From Butyricimonas faecihominis (GTDB lineage Bacteria > Bacteroidota > Bacteroidia > Bacteroidales > Marinifilaceae), in assembly GCF_033096445.1 (NCBI RefSeq), contig NZ_AP028155.1:4035880-4099879 (forward strand): a DNA stretch of 64,000 bases. The letters run 5' to 3'. Of the stretch, positions 52,435 to 61,329 are shown piece by piece. Within the stretch, counting starts at the first letter, position 1. Each line of letters opens with the position of its first letter. A program made the position numbers and the translations under genes. The notes under the pieces are model-generated. The model saw only the letters and a list, made by a program, of their open reading frames with translations, was not told where the DNA came from and did not search any database.

Positions 52435-52911
52435 ATGACAAAGAAGGTATCTTATGTAACCAAAGAAGGGCTGAAAAAATTGCAGGATGAACTGGACAAT
52501 CTGCAGAATGTAGAGCGCCCTAAGATTTCTAAGGCAATTGGAGAAGCCATCGAAAAAGGAGATATCTCCGAGAATGCAGAGTATGATGCGGCGAAAGATG
52601 CCCAGGGATTGCTGGAGGCTAAAATCGCCCAGCTACAAGATATAATTTCCAATTGCCGGATCATTGACGAGTCACAGATCGACACGTCAAAAGTTCAGAT
52701 ATTGAATAAAGTGACGATCAAAAATATAAAGACAAAGGCAACGATGACTTATACTTTGGTGTCAGAAAGCGAGGCTGATTTCAAGGCTGGTAAGTTGTCG
52801 ATCACCACTCCTATCGCTAAAGCTTTGATCGGTAAAAAGCTAGGGGATAAGGTTGAGGTGCAAGTGCCGGCAGGATTGATGGAGTTTGAGATCATGGACA
52901 TTTCAATTTAA
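52435..52911 (+). CDS. greA: Transcription elongation factor GreA
   Basis: A 158-aa factor that stimulates cleavage of backtracked RNA in RNA polymerase. The N-terminal coiled coil (TKEGLKKLQDELDNLQNVERPKISKAIGEAIEKGDISENAEYDAAKDAQGLLEAKIAQLQDII) carries the GDISENAEYDAAK acidic tip. The C-terminal FKBP-like domain contains YTLVSESEADFKAGKLSITTPIAKALIGKKLGDKVEVQVPAG. The ATG at 52435 is chosen; a frame from 52387 would start in the leader hairpin. A short repeat and the HIT gene follow. Confidence 0.96.
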   Translation: MTKKVSYVTKEGLKKLQDELDNLQNVERPKISKAIGEAIEKGDISENAEYDAAKDAQGLLEAKIAQLQDIISNCRIIDESQIDTSKVQILNKVTIKNIKTKATMTYTLVSESEADFKAGKLSITTPIAKALIGKKLGDKVEVQVPAGLMEFEIMDISI

Positions 52912-52942
52912 TTGAAAATTGAAAATGGAGAATTGAAAATGA
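52911..52942. repeat. Dispersed aattgaaaatt repeat
   Basis: The greA-HIT spacer carries aattgaaaattgaaaat and gagaattgaaaatg. These are the reverse complement of the units at 3424-3454 and 59419-59454. They are followed by alternating aaaatctaaaat units up to the HIT gene start. Confidence 0.55.
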
Positions 52943-53002
52943 AAGTCGGTGGGGTTGGGAATTTAGAATCTAAAATTTAAAATTTAAAATCTAAAATAGA
53001 TT

Positions 53003-53395
53003 ATGGCTTCAATTTTCACGATGATTATTAACGGGGAGATTCCATCTTACAAGGTGGCTGAGGATGAAAATTACTATGCATTCTTGGATATTAATCCCAT
53101 GCAGAAGGGACACACGTTAGTGGTTCCAAAGAGAGAAGAAGACTATTTGTTTGACTTGACGGATGAGGAATTAGCCGGGATGATGGTGTTTGCCAAAAAG
53201 GTGGCAAAAGCAATTAAGAAGAGTGTTCCCTGCCAACGTGTGGGGGTAGCCGTGCTGGGCTTGGATGTTCCACATGCTCATATTCACTTGGTTCCTTTGG
53301 TTGAAGGCAACGAGTTGAATTTCTCTAACCCGAAGAAACAATTCCCGAAAGAGGAAATGGAAGTTTGTGCTAAGCTGATTAATAGCAATTTGTAA
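53003..53395 (+). CDS. HIT-family nucleotide-binding protein
   Basis: A 130-aa histidine-triad protein of the HinT type, which hydrolyses purine nucleoside phosphoramidates and related bonds. The PHAHIHLVPL motif (H91, H93, H95) and the GEIPSYKVAEDENYYAFLDINPMQKGHTLVVPKRE start are typical. It follows greA by about 90 bp. A terminator lies at 53419-53443. Confidence 0.95.
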   Translation: MASIFTMIINGEIPSYKVAEDENYYAFLDINPMQKGHTLVVPKREEDYLFDLTDEELAGMMVFAKKVAKAIKKSVPCQRVGVAVLGLDVPHAHIHLVPLVEGNELNFSNPKKQFPKEEMEVCAKLINSNL

Positions 53396-53418
53396 AAATA
53401 TTAGACAATTTATCATGA

Positions 53419-53443
53419 GGGACGCGACCACGTCCCTTTTTTT
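53419..53443 (+). terminator. Terminator after the HIT gene
   Basis: A 6-bp GC-rich stem (53419-53424 gggacg with 53431-53436 cgtccc) is followed by seven T residues. Confidence 0.85.
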
Positions 53444-53451
53444 ATCAGAAG

Positions 53452-53943
53452 ATGGAAAGAAAAAAACTATACAACGCTTACGAGCAACACGAGGGATATA
53501 ATTGTTTCGGTTGTGCATCCGGCAATGAACATGGTTTGCGCTGTGAATTCTATGAAGAAGGGGAATATATTACTTGTCATTGGATGCCCCGACCTGAATT
53601 TCAAGGTTTTTTTCACGTGTTACACGGGGGAATACAGGCAACTTTGATGGATGAAATTGCGTGTTGGAATGTTTTTGCTAAAGTGAAAAGTGCGGGAGTC
53701 ACGGTTGAATTAACAACGAAATATCGTGCTACCGTTTATTCCGATCGGGGAGAAATATTCCTGCGTTCCCGTATCGTGGAACAAAGTACCCGTTTGGCAA
53801 AGATGCACGTGGAATTATTCAATGCGGATGGAACGTTGGGTAGTGAGGCAGATGTGGTTTATCGGATATTCCCGGAGAACGTGGCTCGTCAACGGTTAGG
53901 ATGGACGGGAATCGAGGCATTTCATCCCGAGGAAAACGAGTAA
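53452..53943 (+). CDS. PaaI/YdiI-type hotdog thioesterase
   Basis: A 163-aa hotdog-fold protein. HVLHGGIQATLMDEIACWNVF near residues 62-82 carries the HGG motif and the catalytic acidic residue of acyl-CoA thioesterases. YNCFGCASGNEHGLRCEFY near 16-34 is the N-terminal signature of the 4HBT-like group. TVELTTKYRATVY is the following strand. The substrate is unknown. It begins 8 bp after the terminator of the HIT gene and no promoter is obvious. Confidence 0.9.
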   Translation: MERKKLYNAYEQHEGYNCFGCASGNEHGLRCEFYEEGEYITCHWMPRPEFQGFFHVLHGGIQATLMDEIACWNVFAKVKSAGVTVELTTKYRATVYSDRGEIFLRSRIVEQSTRLAKMHVELFNADGTLGSEADVVYRIFPENVARQRLGWTGIEAFHPEENE

Positions 53944-54079
53944 ACATGCTGGAGGCCCGTGTAATGGGAAATGAGCCGGGAGCGATACTTAATTTTGATG
54001 AGGTTTGTCAAAAGTTGATTTTGAATTAATGTAAAATAATGTTATTTAAATGCTATCATTGTGTTATCATAAAGTAAGC

Positions 54080-54123
54080 CGCTCCCATTCCGCTCCCATT
54101 CCTGTCCTATTCCGCTTCTATTG
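54080..54123. repeat. Four tandem 11-bp repeats (cgctcccattc)
   Basis: Units are 54080-54090 cgctcccattc, 54091-54101 cgctcccattc, 54102-54112 ctgtcctattc and 54113-54123 cgcttctattg. The two ends are less conserved than the first two copies. This is the fourth 11-bp array in the window. Confidence 0.85.
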
Positions 54124-54260
54124 CAATAATAAAAAATTAGAGATAGATAGTAGAAGTTAACATTTGTATGAGTAAATAATAACATGATGATTATTGTGTA
54201 AATCATGAAATTTGTCAGGATACTCGTTTTGCATGAATAGATCATTACTCGAACTCCGTT

Positions 54261-54291
54261 TTTCAATTCAAACGGGAAATGATTACCTTTG
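54261..54291 (+). promoter_or_regulatory. Promoter of the HAD hydrolase gene
   Basis: TTTC (54261-54264), 19 bp, TACCTTTG (54284-54291). It predicts a start near 54298 and excludes the TTG at 54289 as the initiator codon of the protein. Confidence 0.65.
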
Positions 54292-54339
54292 TCGAGAAAG
54301 ATTTACACGTGGTGTAATGGCCGTTTAAATGCAGAAATA

Positions 54340-54981
54340 ATGAATGATATGGAATACAAGAATGTGGTTTGGGATTGGAACGGGACGTTATTGGATGATG
54401 TGAAAATTAGCGTGGATACGATTAACGTGATGTTGGAACGGAAGCATTTGGGGAAGTTGACGGTGGAAGAATACCGATCGATTTTCGGGTTTCCCGTGAA
54501 GCCTTATTATGAATCGATCGGGTTTGATTTCACGCAGGATGACTGGGAGGCCGTGTCGAGGGATTTCGTGAACATTTATAATGATCTGGCGAAGAACGTG
54601 GAGCTGACTCCCGGGATTATTCCGGTGCTGGAGGGAATAAAGAAAAAAGGCATACGACAATATATATTATCCGCGTTGCAAGAAGATTTGCTGACCGGAA
54701 TGTTGGAGCGATTCGGTATTCGGGAATATTTCGAGGGAGTTTGCGGATCAAATAATATTTACGCGGATGGGAAGGTTGCACGAGGGGAGGAGATGTTACG
54801 GATGTTCCCGATCGTCCCGGGAGAGACGGTTATGGTCGGTGATACACTACATGATGCAGAGGTTGCGGAGACCTTGGGGTTTGATTGCAGATTGTATGCC
54901 GGGGGACACAATAGTGCAGAACGCTTGGCGGAAAAAGGAGTCGTTCTGAGGCAAATGGACGAACTGTTTCTTGAGAGATGA
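54340..54981 (+). CDS. HAD-superfamily hydrolase with a DxN motif I
   Basis: A 213-aa cytosolic phosphatase-like protein. Motif I reads VVWDWNGTLLDD: the nucleophile Asp is present, but the second aspartate of the usual DxD is asparagine. The C-terminal motif IV is VMVGDTLHDAEVAETLGF. A helical cap lies in between. Its nearest relatives are phosphoglycolate-phosphatase-like HAD proteins; the same DWNGT motif I recall from a subgroup in gut bacteria. ATG at 54340 (MNDMEYKNVV) is chosen; ATG 54349 is possible. A terminator follows. Confidence 0.88.
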   Translation: MNDMEYKNVVWDWNGTLLDDVKISVDTINVMLERKHLGKLTVEEYRSIFGFPVKPYYESIGFDFTQDDWEAVSRDFVNIYNDLAKNVELTPGIIPVLEGIKKKGIRQYILSALQEDLLTGMLERFGIREYFEGVCGSNNIYADGKVARGEEMLRMFPIVPGETVMVGDTLHDAEVAETLGFDCRLYAGGHNSAERLAEKGVVLRQMDELFLER

Positions 54982-54995
54982 GAACAAGATATTCA

Positions 54996-55023
54996 AAAAG
55001 GGACCCGATAACGAGTCCCTTTT
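54996..55023. terminator. Terminator between the HAD gene and the efflux operon
   Basis: A 9-bp stem (54996-55004 aaaagggac with 55015-55023 gtccctttt) lies between two converging genes and can serve both. Confidence 0.8.
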
Positions 55024-55043
55024 CTTTGCATTAGGTTTTATAC

Positions 55044-56231
55044 TTATAGCTTGTATTGATACAATTGAGCTAATATACTGTGATATTCTTTTTCTACATC
55101 CAGATAACTTTGGTGACTATCATAGATTGTCGTGAGTTCCGTGAAATAGTCAATCACGGAAAGTTGTCCGGCATTGAGAGCCTTGTTGAGTAATTCGATA
55201 TTACGTTGTTGTTCCAATACTTTGGCATAATCGGCGCGAGAAATCTGTAATGCCTCGGCTTGTTGGTAAAGCTGTTGAAGATTCGTTTTCAAATTCAAGC
55301 GATTGTCTTCCAATGAGGCCGTGGCAAATTCAGCTTGTGCTTTTGCTTTTTTCACCGTGTTCTTGTTCTCGAACAGGGGGATAGATACTCCTACCATAAA
55401 TCCATTAGAGGCCACGTGATCTTTGGCTGCATTGCGTTTGTACCCGACATCGAATTTCGGTAAGGTAAGGGAACGACTTAATTTCACTTCCCGGTTGGCA
55501 ATCTCTTGATCTCCGGTAAGGCTTTTCAAATTCGGGTCAGCCTCCATGAAGGCAGCTTGTAATTGGTCAAAATTGATGAGTTCTTCTCCCGTCGGGTAGT
55601 CCGTTGCGTCAAACGTGATCGGGTTCCCCCCGTTAAAATTGCGAAGTTGCTCTTCGGCAGCGGTTAAAGCGGCTTTGTTCAAGCGGCTTTGATTTTGGGC
55701 ATTCAATAATTCCAACTGGATTTTATTTAATTCCAATTGGTTCGCGTCACCGGATTCAAACCGCTTTTTGTAGAGAGCGAACATGGTTTCTGCATTAGCT
55801 AATCGTTCGTCCAAGAGGCTCTTTTGTTTCCGCAAGTAGATGATCTCTATACAAGTCTGTTTGGCATTTAAAAGCAATTGTTGGCGATAGGCGGCGGATT
55901 GAAAACCGATCGTGTTTGCTTTTAAATTTGCCAGTTTGTTTTTGTTCGAGTAGGTCGTTGGGAAATCCAGCGATTGTTTTACCGTCAACGTGTACTCCGA
56001 ACCGGGATTGTTGCGGTTACCCCACATCTGTTCCCATTCCACCGAGGGGTTGGCAAGGAACTTTCCGGTTTGGGCCTCCAACTTTTGAGCATCGGTCATT
56101 TTCGTGTTAGCTTGCAATGACTTGTTGTTGGTTTCAATGCTTTTCAGCACTTGATCGATGCTATTTTGGGCTCTCGTGGTGAGAGTACCCAAAAGCATCC
56201 ATCCGAGTATGTACAATTTATATGTTTTCAT
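55044..56231 (-). CDS. TolC-type outer-membrane efflux protein
   Basis: A 395-aa protein with signal peptide (YKLYILGWMLLGTLTTRAQ) and long helices characteristic of TolC/CzcC proteins (SIETNNKSLQANTKMTDAQKLEAQTGKFLANPSVEWEQMW; RFESGDANQLELNKIQLELLNAQ; LNKALNAGQLSVIDYFTEL). It forms the outer-membrane channel of the tripartite pump. It is the last gene of the minus-strand operon, 18 bp after the RND gene, and is typical of CzcC/CusC in length. Confidence 0.93.
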   Translation of the reverse strand: MKTYKLYILGWMLLGTLTTRAQNSIDQVLKSIETNNKSLQANTKMTDAQKLEAQTGKFLANPSVEWEQMWGNRNNPGSEYTLTVKQSLDFPTTYSNKNKLANLKANTIGFQSAAYRQQLLLNAKQTCIEIIYLRKQKSLLDERLANAETMFALYKKRFESGDANQLELNKIQLELLNAQNQSRLNKAALTAAEEQLRNFNGGNPITFDATDYPTGEELINFDQLQAAFMEADPNLKSLTGDQEIANREVKLSRSLTLPKFDVGYKRNAAKDHVASNGFMVGVSIPLFENKNTVKKAKAQAEFATASLEDNRLNLKTNLQQLYQQAEALQISRADYAKVLEQQRNIELLNKALNAGQLSVIDYFTELTTIYDSHQSYLDVEKEYHSILAQLYQYKL

Positions 56232-56249
56232 TTCTTTATTTTCAAAAGG

Positions 56250-59200
56250 TTACATTTCTAAGTTCTCGATCTCTTTTTGTTTGTGATTAAGTAACAAGTA
56301 CATGATCGGAACGACAAAACCGTTTAATAAAGTAGAGCTTAATAATCCACCTAGAATGACCTGAGCCATGGGGCTTTGGATTTCATTACCCGGAAGGTCA
56401 CCGCCTACGGCTAACGGAATCAAGGCTAAAGCGGAAGTCAAGGCTGTCATCAAGATCGGGTTCAACCGGTCAAGTGAACCATGAACAACGCTATCATGCA
56501 AGGACATACCCTCCGAGCGCAGGTGATTGTAGTGAGACACGAGTAATATACCGTTTCGGGTAGCGATTCCGAACAGGGAGATAAACCCGATGATGGCCGG
56601 AATACTGATGATTCCCGATGTAAACCAGATACTTAGTACTCCTCCGATAATTGCCAACGGTAAGTTCAACATGATGATACCGGATAACGGCATACTGTGG
56701 AACTCGTTGAACAATAATAAGAAGATCAATAATATGGAAATTACCGAGGTTAGGAACAACGTGCGGGATGCAGCTTGTTCGCTTTCGAATTGTCCACCGT
56801 ATTCCACGTGGTAACCTTCCGGCAGGGTAATTTGTTCCCCTACTGTTTTTTGGATGTCTTTTACCACACCGTTCAAGTCACGTCCGGCAACATTGGCGGA
56901 AACAACGATTTTCCGTTGCACGTTTTCCCGGCTGATGGTATTCGGACCTACCAAGGGAAGGATTTCAGCCACGTAGTGAAGTGGTACTTTCTGTCCGTTG
57001 GCATCAATCATTAAATTACCAATCTGTTCCATGTTAGCTTTGTCATCATCATGTACTTTTACGGTGAGGTCGAACACTTTACCGCCTTCATAGACTTGTG
57101 ACACGACTTTACCGGAAAGAGCCACGTTAATGAATTCCGAGAATTCAGGCAGAGGGATACCGTATTTAGCGAGCATATCCCGTTTGGGTTTGATCTGCAA
57201 TTGGGGACGTTCAATTTGTTGTTCCAAGGTTAGATCGGCAATTCCGTCAATTCCCTGGATGGCCTCTTTAATTTGTCCACCGATGTTATATAGTTTATTC
57301 AAGTCGTTTCCGAATAGTTTGATGGCGATATTCGCTTTTGTACCGGAAAGCATGGCGTCAATACGGTGGGAGATTGGCTGACCGATTTCGATGTTCACTC
57401 CCTTTAATTCTCCCAGTCGTTGACGTACGTCAGCCAAGAATTCATCCCGGGAACGTTTATCCAGTTCGAAAGGAGCTTCCATTTCAGATACGTTTACTCC
57501 AAGGGCGTGTTCATCCAATTCTGCACGTCCGGTTTTGCGGGCCACGGTTTGTATTTCCGGAATGTCCAGAAGAATCTTTTCTGCCATACGTCCCATATTA
57601 TCAGATTCTTCCAAGGAAACTCCCGGCATGGTACTGATGTTAATCGTGAGTGATCCTTCGTTGAATGGGGGCAGGAAACTACGTCCCAATCCGGTCATGA
57701 TGACAATCGTGAAGATTAACAGGGCGGCACTGGTCCCGATAACTATTTTTTTATAACGGAGAGCCCATTCCAATGCTTTTTTATACCATACTTTTAAGGT
57801 ACGGGATACAAAAGGTTCTTTTTCGTTTTGTTTCAATGCTCTTTTAGTCGTTAGCATATAGCTACATAATACCGGGGTCAAAGTCAATGCCACCACGGTT
57901 GAGGCGAACAGGGCCACGATGAATGCGATTCCCAGCGGGATCAACATACGTCCTTCCATTCCGGAAAGGAAGAATAAGGGCAAGAAACAGGCCACGATGA
58001 TTAGTGTCGAGTTCAAAATCGGCATACGTACTTCGCGGGAAGCCTCGAACACGACTTTCAGCGAGGAAAGTCTTTCTTCCGCGGGCTTTAATTGATTTTC
58101 CCGTAAGCGCTTGTACACGTTCTCCACGTCGACAATGGCATCATCCACGAGTGAACCGATGGCAATGGCAAGTCCTCCTAAACTCATCGTGTTAATCGTC
58201 AAGCCAAGCCCATGAAGGGTTAGGATGGCAACCAGTAAGGATAGGGGGAGAGCAACTAGCGAAATAATCGTGGTACGCACGTTCATTAAGAAGAAGAAAA
58301 GCACGATAACAACGAAAATGGCCCCTTCGAATAGTGCTTTCTGTATGTTAGAGATAGAACTTTCGATAAAGCGGGATTGACGGAATATGTCGGACGAGAT
58401 TTTCACGTCAGACGGTAATGTCTTTTGCAGGTCCACGATGGCCTGATCCAGTTTATCGGTTAACTCCAGTGTGTTCGTGTTCGGTTGTTTCGTGATAGTT
58501 ACCAGTACGGCAGGTTTTGCTCTTTCGGAGGCAAGACCCAGTTTCGGTTCTTTCGGTCCGATTTGTACGGTTGCGATGTCTGATAATAGAACCGGAACGT
58601 TGTTCACGGTTTTTACCACACCTTTACCGATTTCTTCCACGTCATTTGTTGCCAAAAGACCTTGCACGATGTACTCGTTACCATATTCGTATAGAATACC
58701 TCCCGTGGAGTTCTGATTCATGTTATCCACGACGGTCAATACTTCATCCATGCTGATCCCGTAATGTTTCATCCGTGCGGGATCAAGAAGAATCTGGTAT
58801 TCCTTGATGTCACCACCGATCACGGCTACCTGTGCAACTCCACCCGTGGATAACAAACGGGGCCGGATTGTCCAGTCGGCAATCGTCCGTAAATCCTGTA
58901 AAGAAGTACTGTCGGCAGTTAACCCGAAAATCATCATTTCTCCCAAGATGGAAGATTGCGGTCCAAGGGTGGGTTGCCCCACGTTACTCGGTAAAACATC
59001 TCCCAACGTGGATAGTTTTTCAGACACGATCTGACGGGCCGTGTAAATATTGGTACCCCAATCAAATTGTACCCAGACTACCGAAAATCCGGTTGTAGAG
59101 GATGAACGTACACTTTTCACGTCCGTGGCTCCATTGACAGCCGTTTCGATCGGGAAGGTTACCATACGCTCCACCTCTTCGGGAGCCATTCCTTGCGCCT

Positions 59201-59354
59201 CGGTCATAACTACCACCGTGGGCGCGTTCAAATCCGGGAATACATCCACTTCCATTTTATGCGCCGTGTAGGACCCCCATAGGAGCAAAGCTATCGACGC
59301 GATCATTACCACCAGCCGGTTATGTAATGAATATTGTATAATCTTATTCAGCAT
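56250..59354 (-). CDS. RND efflux pump, heavy-metal (CzcA/CusA) type
   Basis: A 1034-aa inner-membrane pump with the RND layout of 12 membrane helices and two large periplasmic loops. The N-terminus MLNKIIQYSLHNRLVVMIASIALLLWGSYTAHKMEVDVFPDLNAPTVVVMTEAQGMAPEEVERMVTFPIE is that of the HME family. Helix 4 carries AIGSLVDDAIVDVENVYKRLREN, with the acidic residues of the proton relay. Driven by proton flow it exports divalent or monovalent metal ions. The His-rich adaptor encoded next to it supports a metal substrate; which metal cannot be read. Confidence 0.94.
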   Translation of the reverse strand: MLNKIIQYSLHNRLVVMIASIALLLWGSYTAHKMEVDVFPDLNAPTVVVMTEAQGMAPEEVERMVTFPIETAVNGATDVKSVRSSSTTGFSVVWVQFDWGTNIYTARQIVSEKLSTLGDVLPSNVGQPTLGPQSSILGEMMIFGLTADSTSLQDLRTIADWTIRPRLLSTGGVAQVAVIGGDIKEYQILLDPARMKHYGISMDEVLTVVDNMNQNSTGGILYEYGNEYIVQGLLATNDVEEIGKGVVKTVNNVPVLLSDIATVQIGPKEPKLGLASERAKPAVLVTITKQPNTNTLELTDKLDQAIVDLQKTLPSDVKISSDIFRQSRFIESSISNIQKALFEGAIFVVIVLFFFLMNVRTTIISLVALPLSLLVAILTLHGLGLTINTMSLGGLAIAIGSLVDDAIVDVENVYKRLRENQLKPAEERLSSLKVVFEASREVRMPILNSTLIIVACFLPLFFLSGMEGRMLIPLGIAFIVALFASTVVALTLTPVLCSYMLTTKRALKQNEKEPFVSRTLKVWYKKALEWALRYKKIVIGTSAALLIFTIVIMTGLGRSFLPPFNEGSLTINISTMPGVSLEESDNMGRMAEKILLDIPEIQTVARKTGRAELDEHALGVNVSEMEAPFELDKRSRDEFLADVRQRLGELKGVNIEIGQPISHRIDAMLSGTKANIAIKLFGNDLNKLYNIGGQIKEAIQGIDGIADLTLEQQIERPQLQIKPKRDMLAKYGIPLPEFSEFINVALSGKVVSQVYEGGKVFDLTVKVHDDDKANMEQIGNLMIDANGQKVPLHYVAEILPLVGPNTISRENVQRKIVVSANVAGRDLNGVVKDIQKTVGEQITLPEGYHVEYGGQFESEQAASRTLFLTSVISILLIFLLLFNEFHSMPLSGIIMLNLPLAIIGGVLSIWFTSGIISIPAIIGFISLFGIATRNGILLVSHYNHLRSEGMSLHDSVVHGSLDRLNPILMTALTSALALIPLAVGGDLPGNEIQSPMAQVILGGLLSSTLLNGFVVPIMYLLLNHKQKEIENLEM

Positions 59355-59418
59355 CCGCGATTAATTTTAGATTTCAACTTTTAGTTTTTAGATTGAGGAA
59401 TGAAGTGATTGAATACTT

Positions 59419-59454
59419 TCATTTTCAATTTTCAATTCTCCATTTTCAATTTTT
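59419..59454. repeat. Dispersed attttcaatt repeat
   Basis: The spacer between the adaptor and pump genes holds attttcaattttcaattctccattttcaatt-type units, related to copies at 3424-3454, 27967-27997 and 52911-52942. The minus-strand operon therefore carries it within its mRNA. Confidence 0.55.
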
Positions 59455-60740
59455 TAGTGTTCATGGCTATGTCCGTGAGGAATTGCTCCGGATGCGGAGG
59501 CCATTTTGACTTGGTAGGCTCCTTTGGTTACGACACGGTCTCCGGGGTGCAGGCCTTTGATGATCTGTACCTCTTTACCATTGTTGGCACCCAATGCCAC
59601 TTCTTGTTTGCGGTAGCCTTCCTCGTCAATTTGCACGTACACGTAGTGGATTCCCATCTCGTTGGTTAACGCGGATACGGGGATGGATAACGTGTTTTCA
59701 ATCGGGGCTGAAATAAGATATACTTCTACGAAGGATTCCGGGATCACTTCGCCTTTATTGTCAAATTCGAAAGATACGGGGATAAAGAATGAATTCTCGT
59801 TGGAAGTTTTTCCGAAAGAAAGTAAGCGTCCGTTCAAGTCTTCCAAGGAGTAAACTTTATTATCGTACGGAGTCTTGAAATTAGCACTCTTTACGGATTG
59901 CATGGCATTGTAGTATCTTTGGGATACTTCGGCCCGGAGTACTAAACGCTGATTTTGAGAAACCGTTGCTATCGGTTGACCTACCGTGATGTATTCTCCT
60001 TCTTTTACAAGAATGTTTTTCATGTGTCCGTTGATCGGGGCGTTTACACTGACTCCTTTTGCCGTTTTGTTATTGGATACGGCGTCATAAGCTGTTTTCG
60101 CGTTCTCGAATTCCAGTTTGATACTTTCAAATTCTTTTTGAGATATGATTTTGTCCTTTACAAGAGCCTCGGCACGGTCATAGCTGGCTTTAGCTGCCTC
60201 GTAAGTTGCTTTTACTTTCGTGTAGTAATCTCCTTCCGCAATGTCTTTTGAAGAAATCTGGAATAGGGATTGTCCTTTTTGAACCTTTGTCCCTTCCGTT
60301 AATTTGTTGGAAGAGAAAGAAACGACGCCATTGCTGGTAGCGACGATAACAGCCTCATCACCGGGAGCGGCAAGCACTTGTCCCGTTGTTTTAACTACTT
60401 GGTTAAAAGAGGCGGGTTGAATTTCCCGTACTTCGAAAGTGGTTTTTGCTGCTTGTGCTTTCGGGAAAATGATCTCGTCACTGTGTTTTGTTTCTTCACT
60501 TTCGTGACTGTGACCGGCATGTTCCTCCCCGGTTTCATGTTCATGATCGTGTCCCTCATGTTCGTGATCATGTCCCTCGTGTTCATGATCATGTCCTTCG
60601 TGGCTATGGTCATGTCCTTCATGGTCGTGTCCTGCGTGAGTCTCCGTTGCGGAGTGAGTGTGTTTATCTTGTGATGTTTGGTTTTTGCACCCCCATAAGG
60701 AGATCGCTAATATTGTAATAGCATAAATAATTGTTCTCAT
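59454..60740 (-). CDS. RND efflux periplasmic adaptor with His-rich domain
   Basis: A 428-aa membrane-fusion lipoprotein (lipobox SLWGC, C18). Residues 27-86 hold 21 histidines in HDHEHEG-type repeats, a likely metal-binding antenna. The HlyD-like core follows: hairpin SLFQISSKDIAEGDYYTKVKATYEAAKASYDRAEALVKDKIISQKEFE, lipoyl-like APINGHMKNILVKEGEYITVGQPIATVSQNQRLVLRAEVSQ, and a C-terminal LGANNGKEVQIIKGLHPGDRVVTKGAYQVK. A second small His cluster (HGHSHEH) ends the protein. It links the RND pump to the TolC channel and may pass metal to the pump. Confidence 0.95.
   Translation of the reverse strand: MRTIIYAITILAISLWGCKNQTSQDKHTHSATETHAGHDHEGHDHSHEGHDHEHEGHDHEHEGHDHEHETGEEHAGHSHESEETKHSDEIIFPKAQAAKTTFEVREIQPASFNQVVKTTGQVLAAPGDEAVIVATSNGVVSFSSNKLTEGTKVQKGQSLFQISSKDIAEGDYYTKVKATYEAAKASYDRAEALVKDKIISQKEFESIKLEFENAKTAYDAVSNNKTAKGVSVNAPINGHMKNILVKEGEYITVGQPIATVSQNQRLVLRAEVSQRYYNAMQSVKSANFKTPYDNKVYSLEDLNGRLLSFGKTSNENSFFIPVSFEFDNKGEVIPESFVEVYLISAPIENTLSIPVSALTNEMGIHYVYVQIDEEGYRKQEVALGANNGKEVQIIKGLHPGDRVVTKGAYQVKMASASGAIPHGHSHEH
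60504..60638 (-). repeat. DNA repeats encoding the His-rich region of the adaptor
   Basis: Imperfect 21-bp units encode EGHDHEH three times, flanked by related HxH units (residues 35-79). The repeats keep the frame, so expansion or contraction would change the number of metal-binding histidines only. Confidence 0.8.
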
Positions 60741-60816
60741 GAATAAGTGATTTAATGTTGAGAATAAAACAATAAATAATAATTGTCCGGTTCACGCCGG
60801 GCGAGTAATTCTATAT

Positions 60817-61245
60817 TTAAGCTATTACGGTAGGAGGAGCCCTGCCGGCAGAGGTGACGCTCCACGTGATCGGGTGGAGACGTTCCCGGTAAAATATGGG
60901 TGGAACTTCTTTTGGTACTCCGAGAAGTAATAACGAGTGATCTAACCCGGCAAGGGTCAGTATGGATTGGAATGGTTGATCCGGAATGATATTCGGACAA
61001 CAATTGCACTCGTCATGATGTTGTTTTACAATGCTTGTCTGGAATAATAATCTGACCTCACATTCACCCTCGGTAGGAGTTGAGTCATGTTCGTGGTTAC
61101 ATGCTTTTTCGATGAACGAACTGTGTTCATGTGTAGGCGTGAAACAGATTAATTTACCGTGGTGATGATGAGGCATAATAGACGACAGTAGCATAATCAT
61201 GCTAGCAAAAATAAGCGGGATAATAGCTATCTGTCGTTTCCTCAT
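60817..61245 (-). CDS. DUF6769-like His/Cys-rich secreted protein
   Basis: A 142-aa protein with an N-terminal membrane segment or signal (RKRQIAIIPLIFASMIMLLSSIMPHHHHG). Metal-ligand-like clusters follow: PHHHHGK, THEHSS, CNHEHD and HHDECNCCPN. The rest is short and without clear domains. It is first in the metal-efflux operon, 76 bp before the adaptor gene. A metal-sensing or scavenging role is inferred from histidines and context. It matches what I recall as DUF6769 of Bacteroidota, but without a search this is tentative. Confidence 0.8.
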   Translation of the reverse strand: MRKRQIAIIPLIFASMIMLLSSIMPHHHHGKLICFTPTHEHSSFIEKACNHEHDSTPTEGECEVRLLFQTSIVKQHHDECNCCPNIIPDQPFQSILTLAGLDHSLLLLGVPKEVPPIFYRERLHPITWSVTSAGRAPPTVIA

Positions 61246-61268
61246 GGTTTACAAACCTTTAATCGATA

Positions 61269-61300
61269 CAAACATAGTTTTTTGTGTGCGGATTTGCAAA
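61269..61300 (-). promoter_or_regulatory. Promoter of the metal-efflux operon
   Basis: On the minus strand, TTTG (61297-61300), 20 bp, TATGTTTG (61269-61276): both elements perfect. It lies 24 bp before the first ATG of the operon. No inverted repeat for a metal regulator is obvious beside it. Confidence 0.8.
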
Positions 61301-61329
61301 TCTTCACACAAAGTTTAATAAAACATTAA

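Larger units (their letters stand above)
53944..54339. other. Intergenic region with 11-bp repeats
   Basis: The 396-bp spacer between the thioesterase gene and the HAD gene holds the 11-bp repeats at 54080-54123 and a promoter at 54261-54291. A minus-strand frame (54042-54266) is AT-rich, crosses the repeats and is not protein-like. Confidence 0.65.

Noticed and set aside
54042-54266. Minus-strand 74-aa frame in the spacer before the HAD gene
   Set aside because: It crosses the 11-bp repeats and an AT-rich leader; the residue pattern is not protein-like.
60395-60674. Frames opposite or out of phase with the His-rich repeats
   Set aside because: They arise from the 21-bp repeats read in other frames (Met/Val- or Arg/His-rich low complexity).
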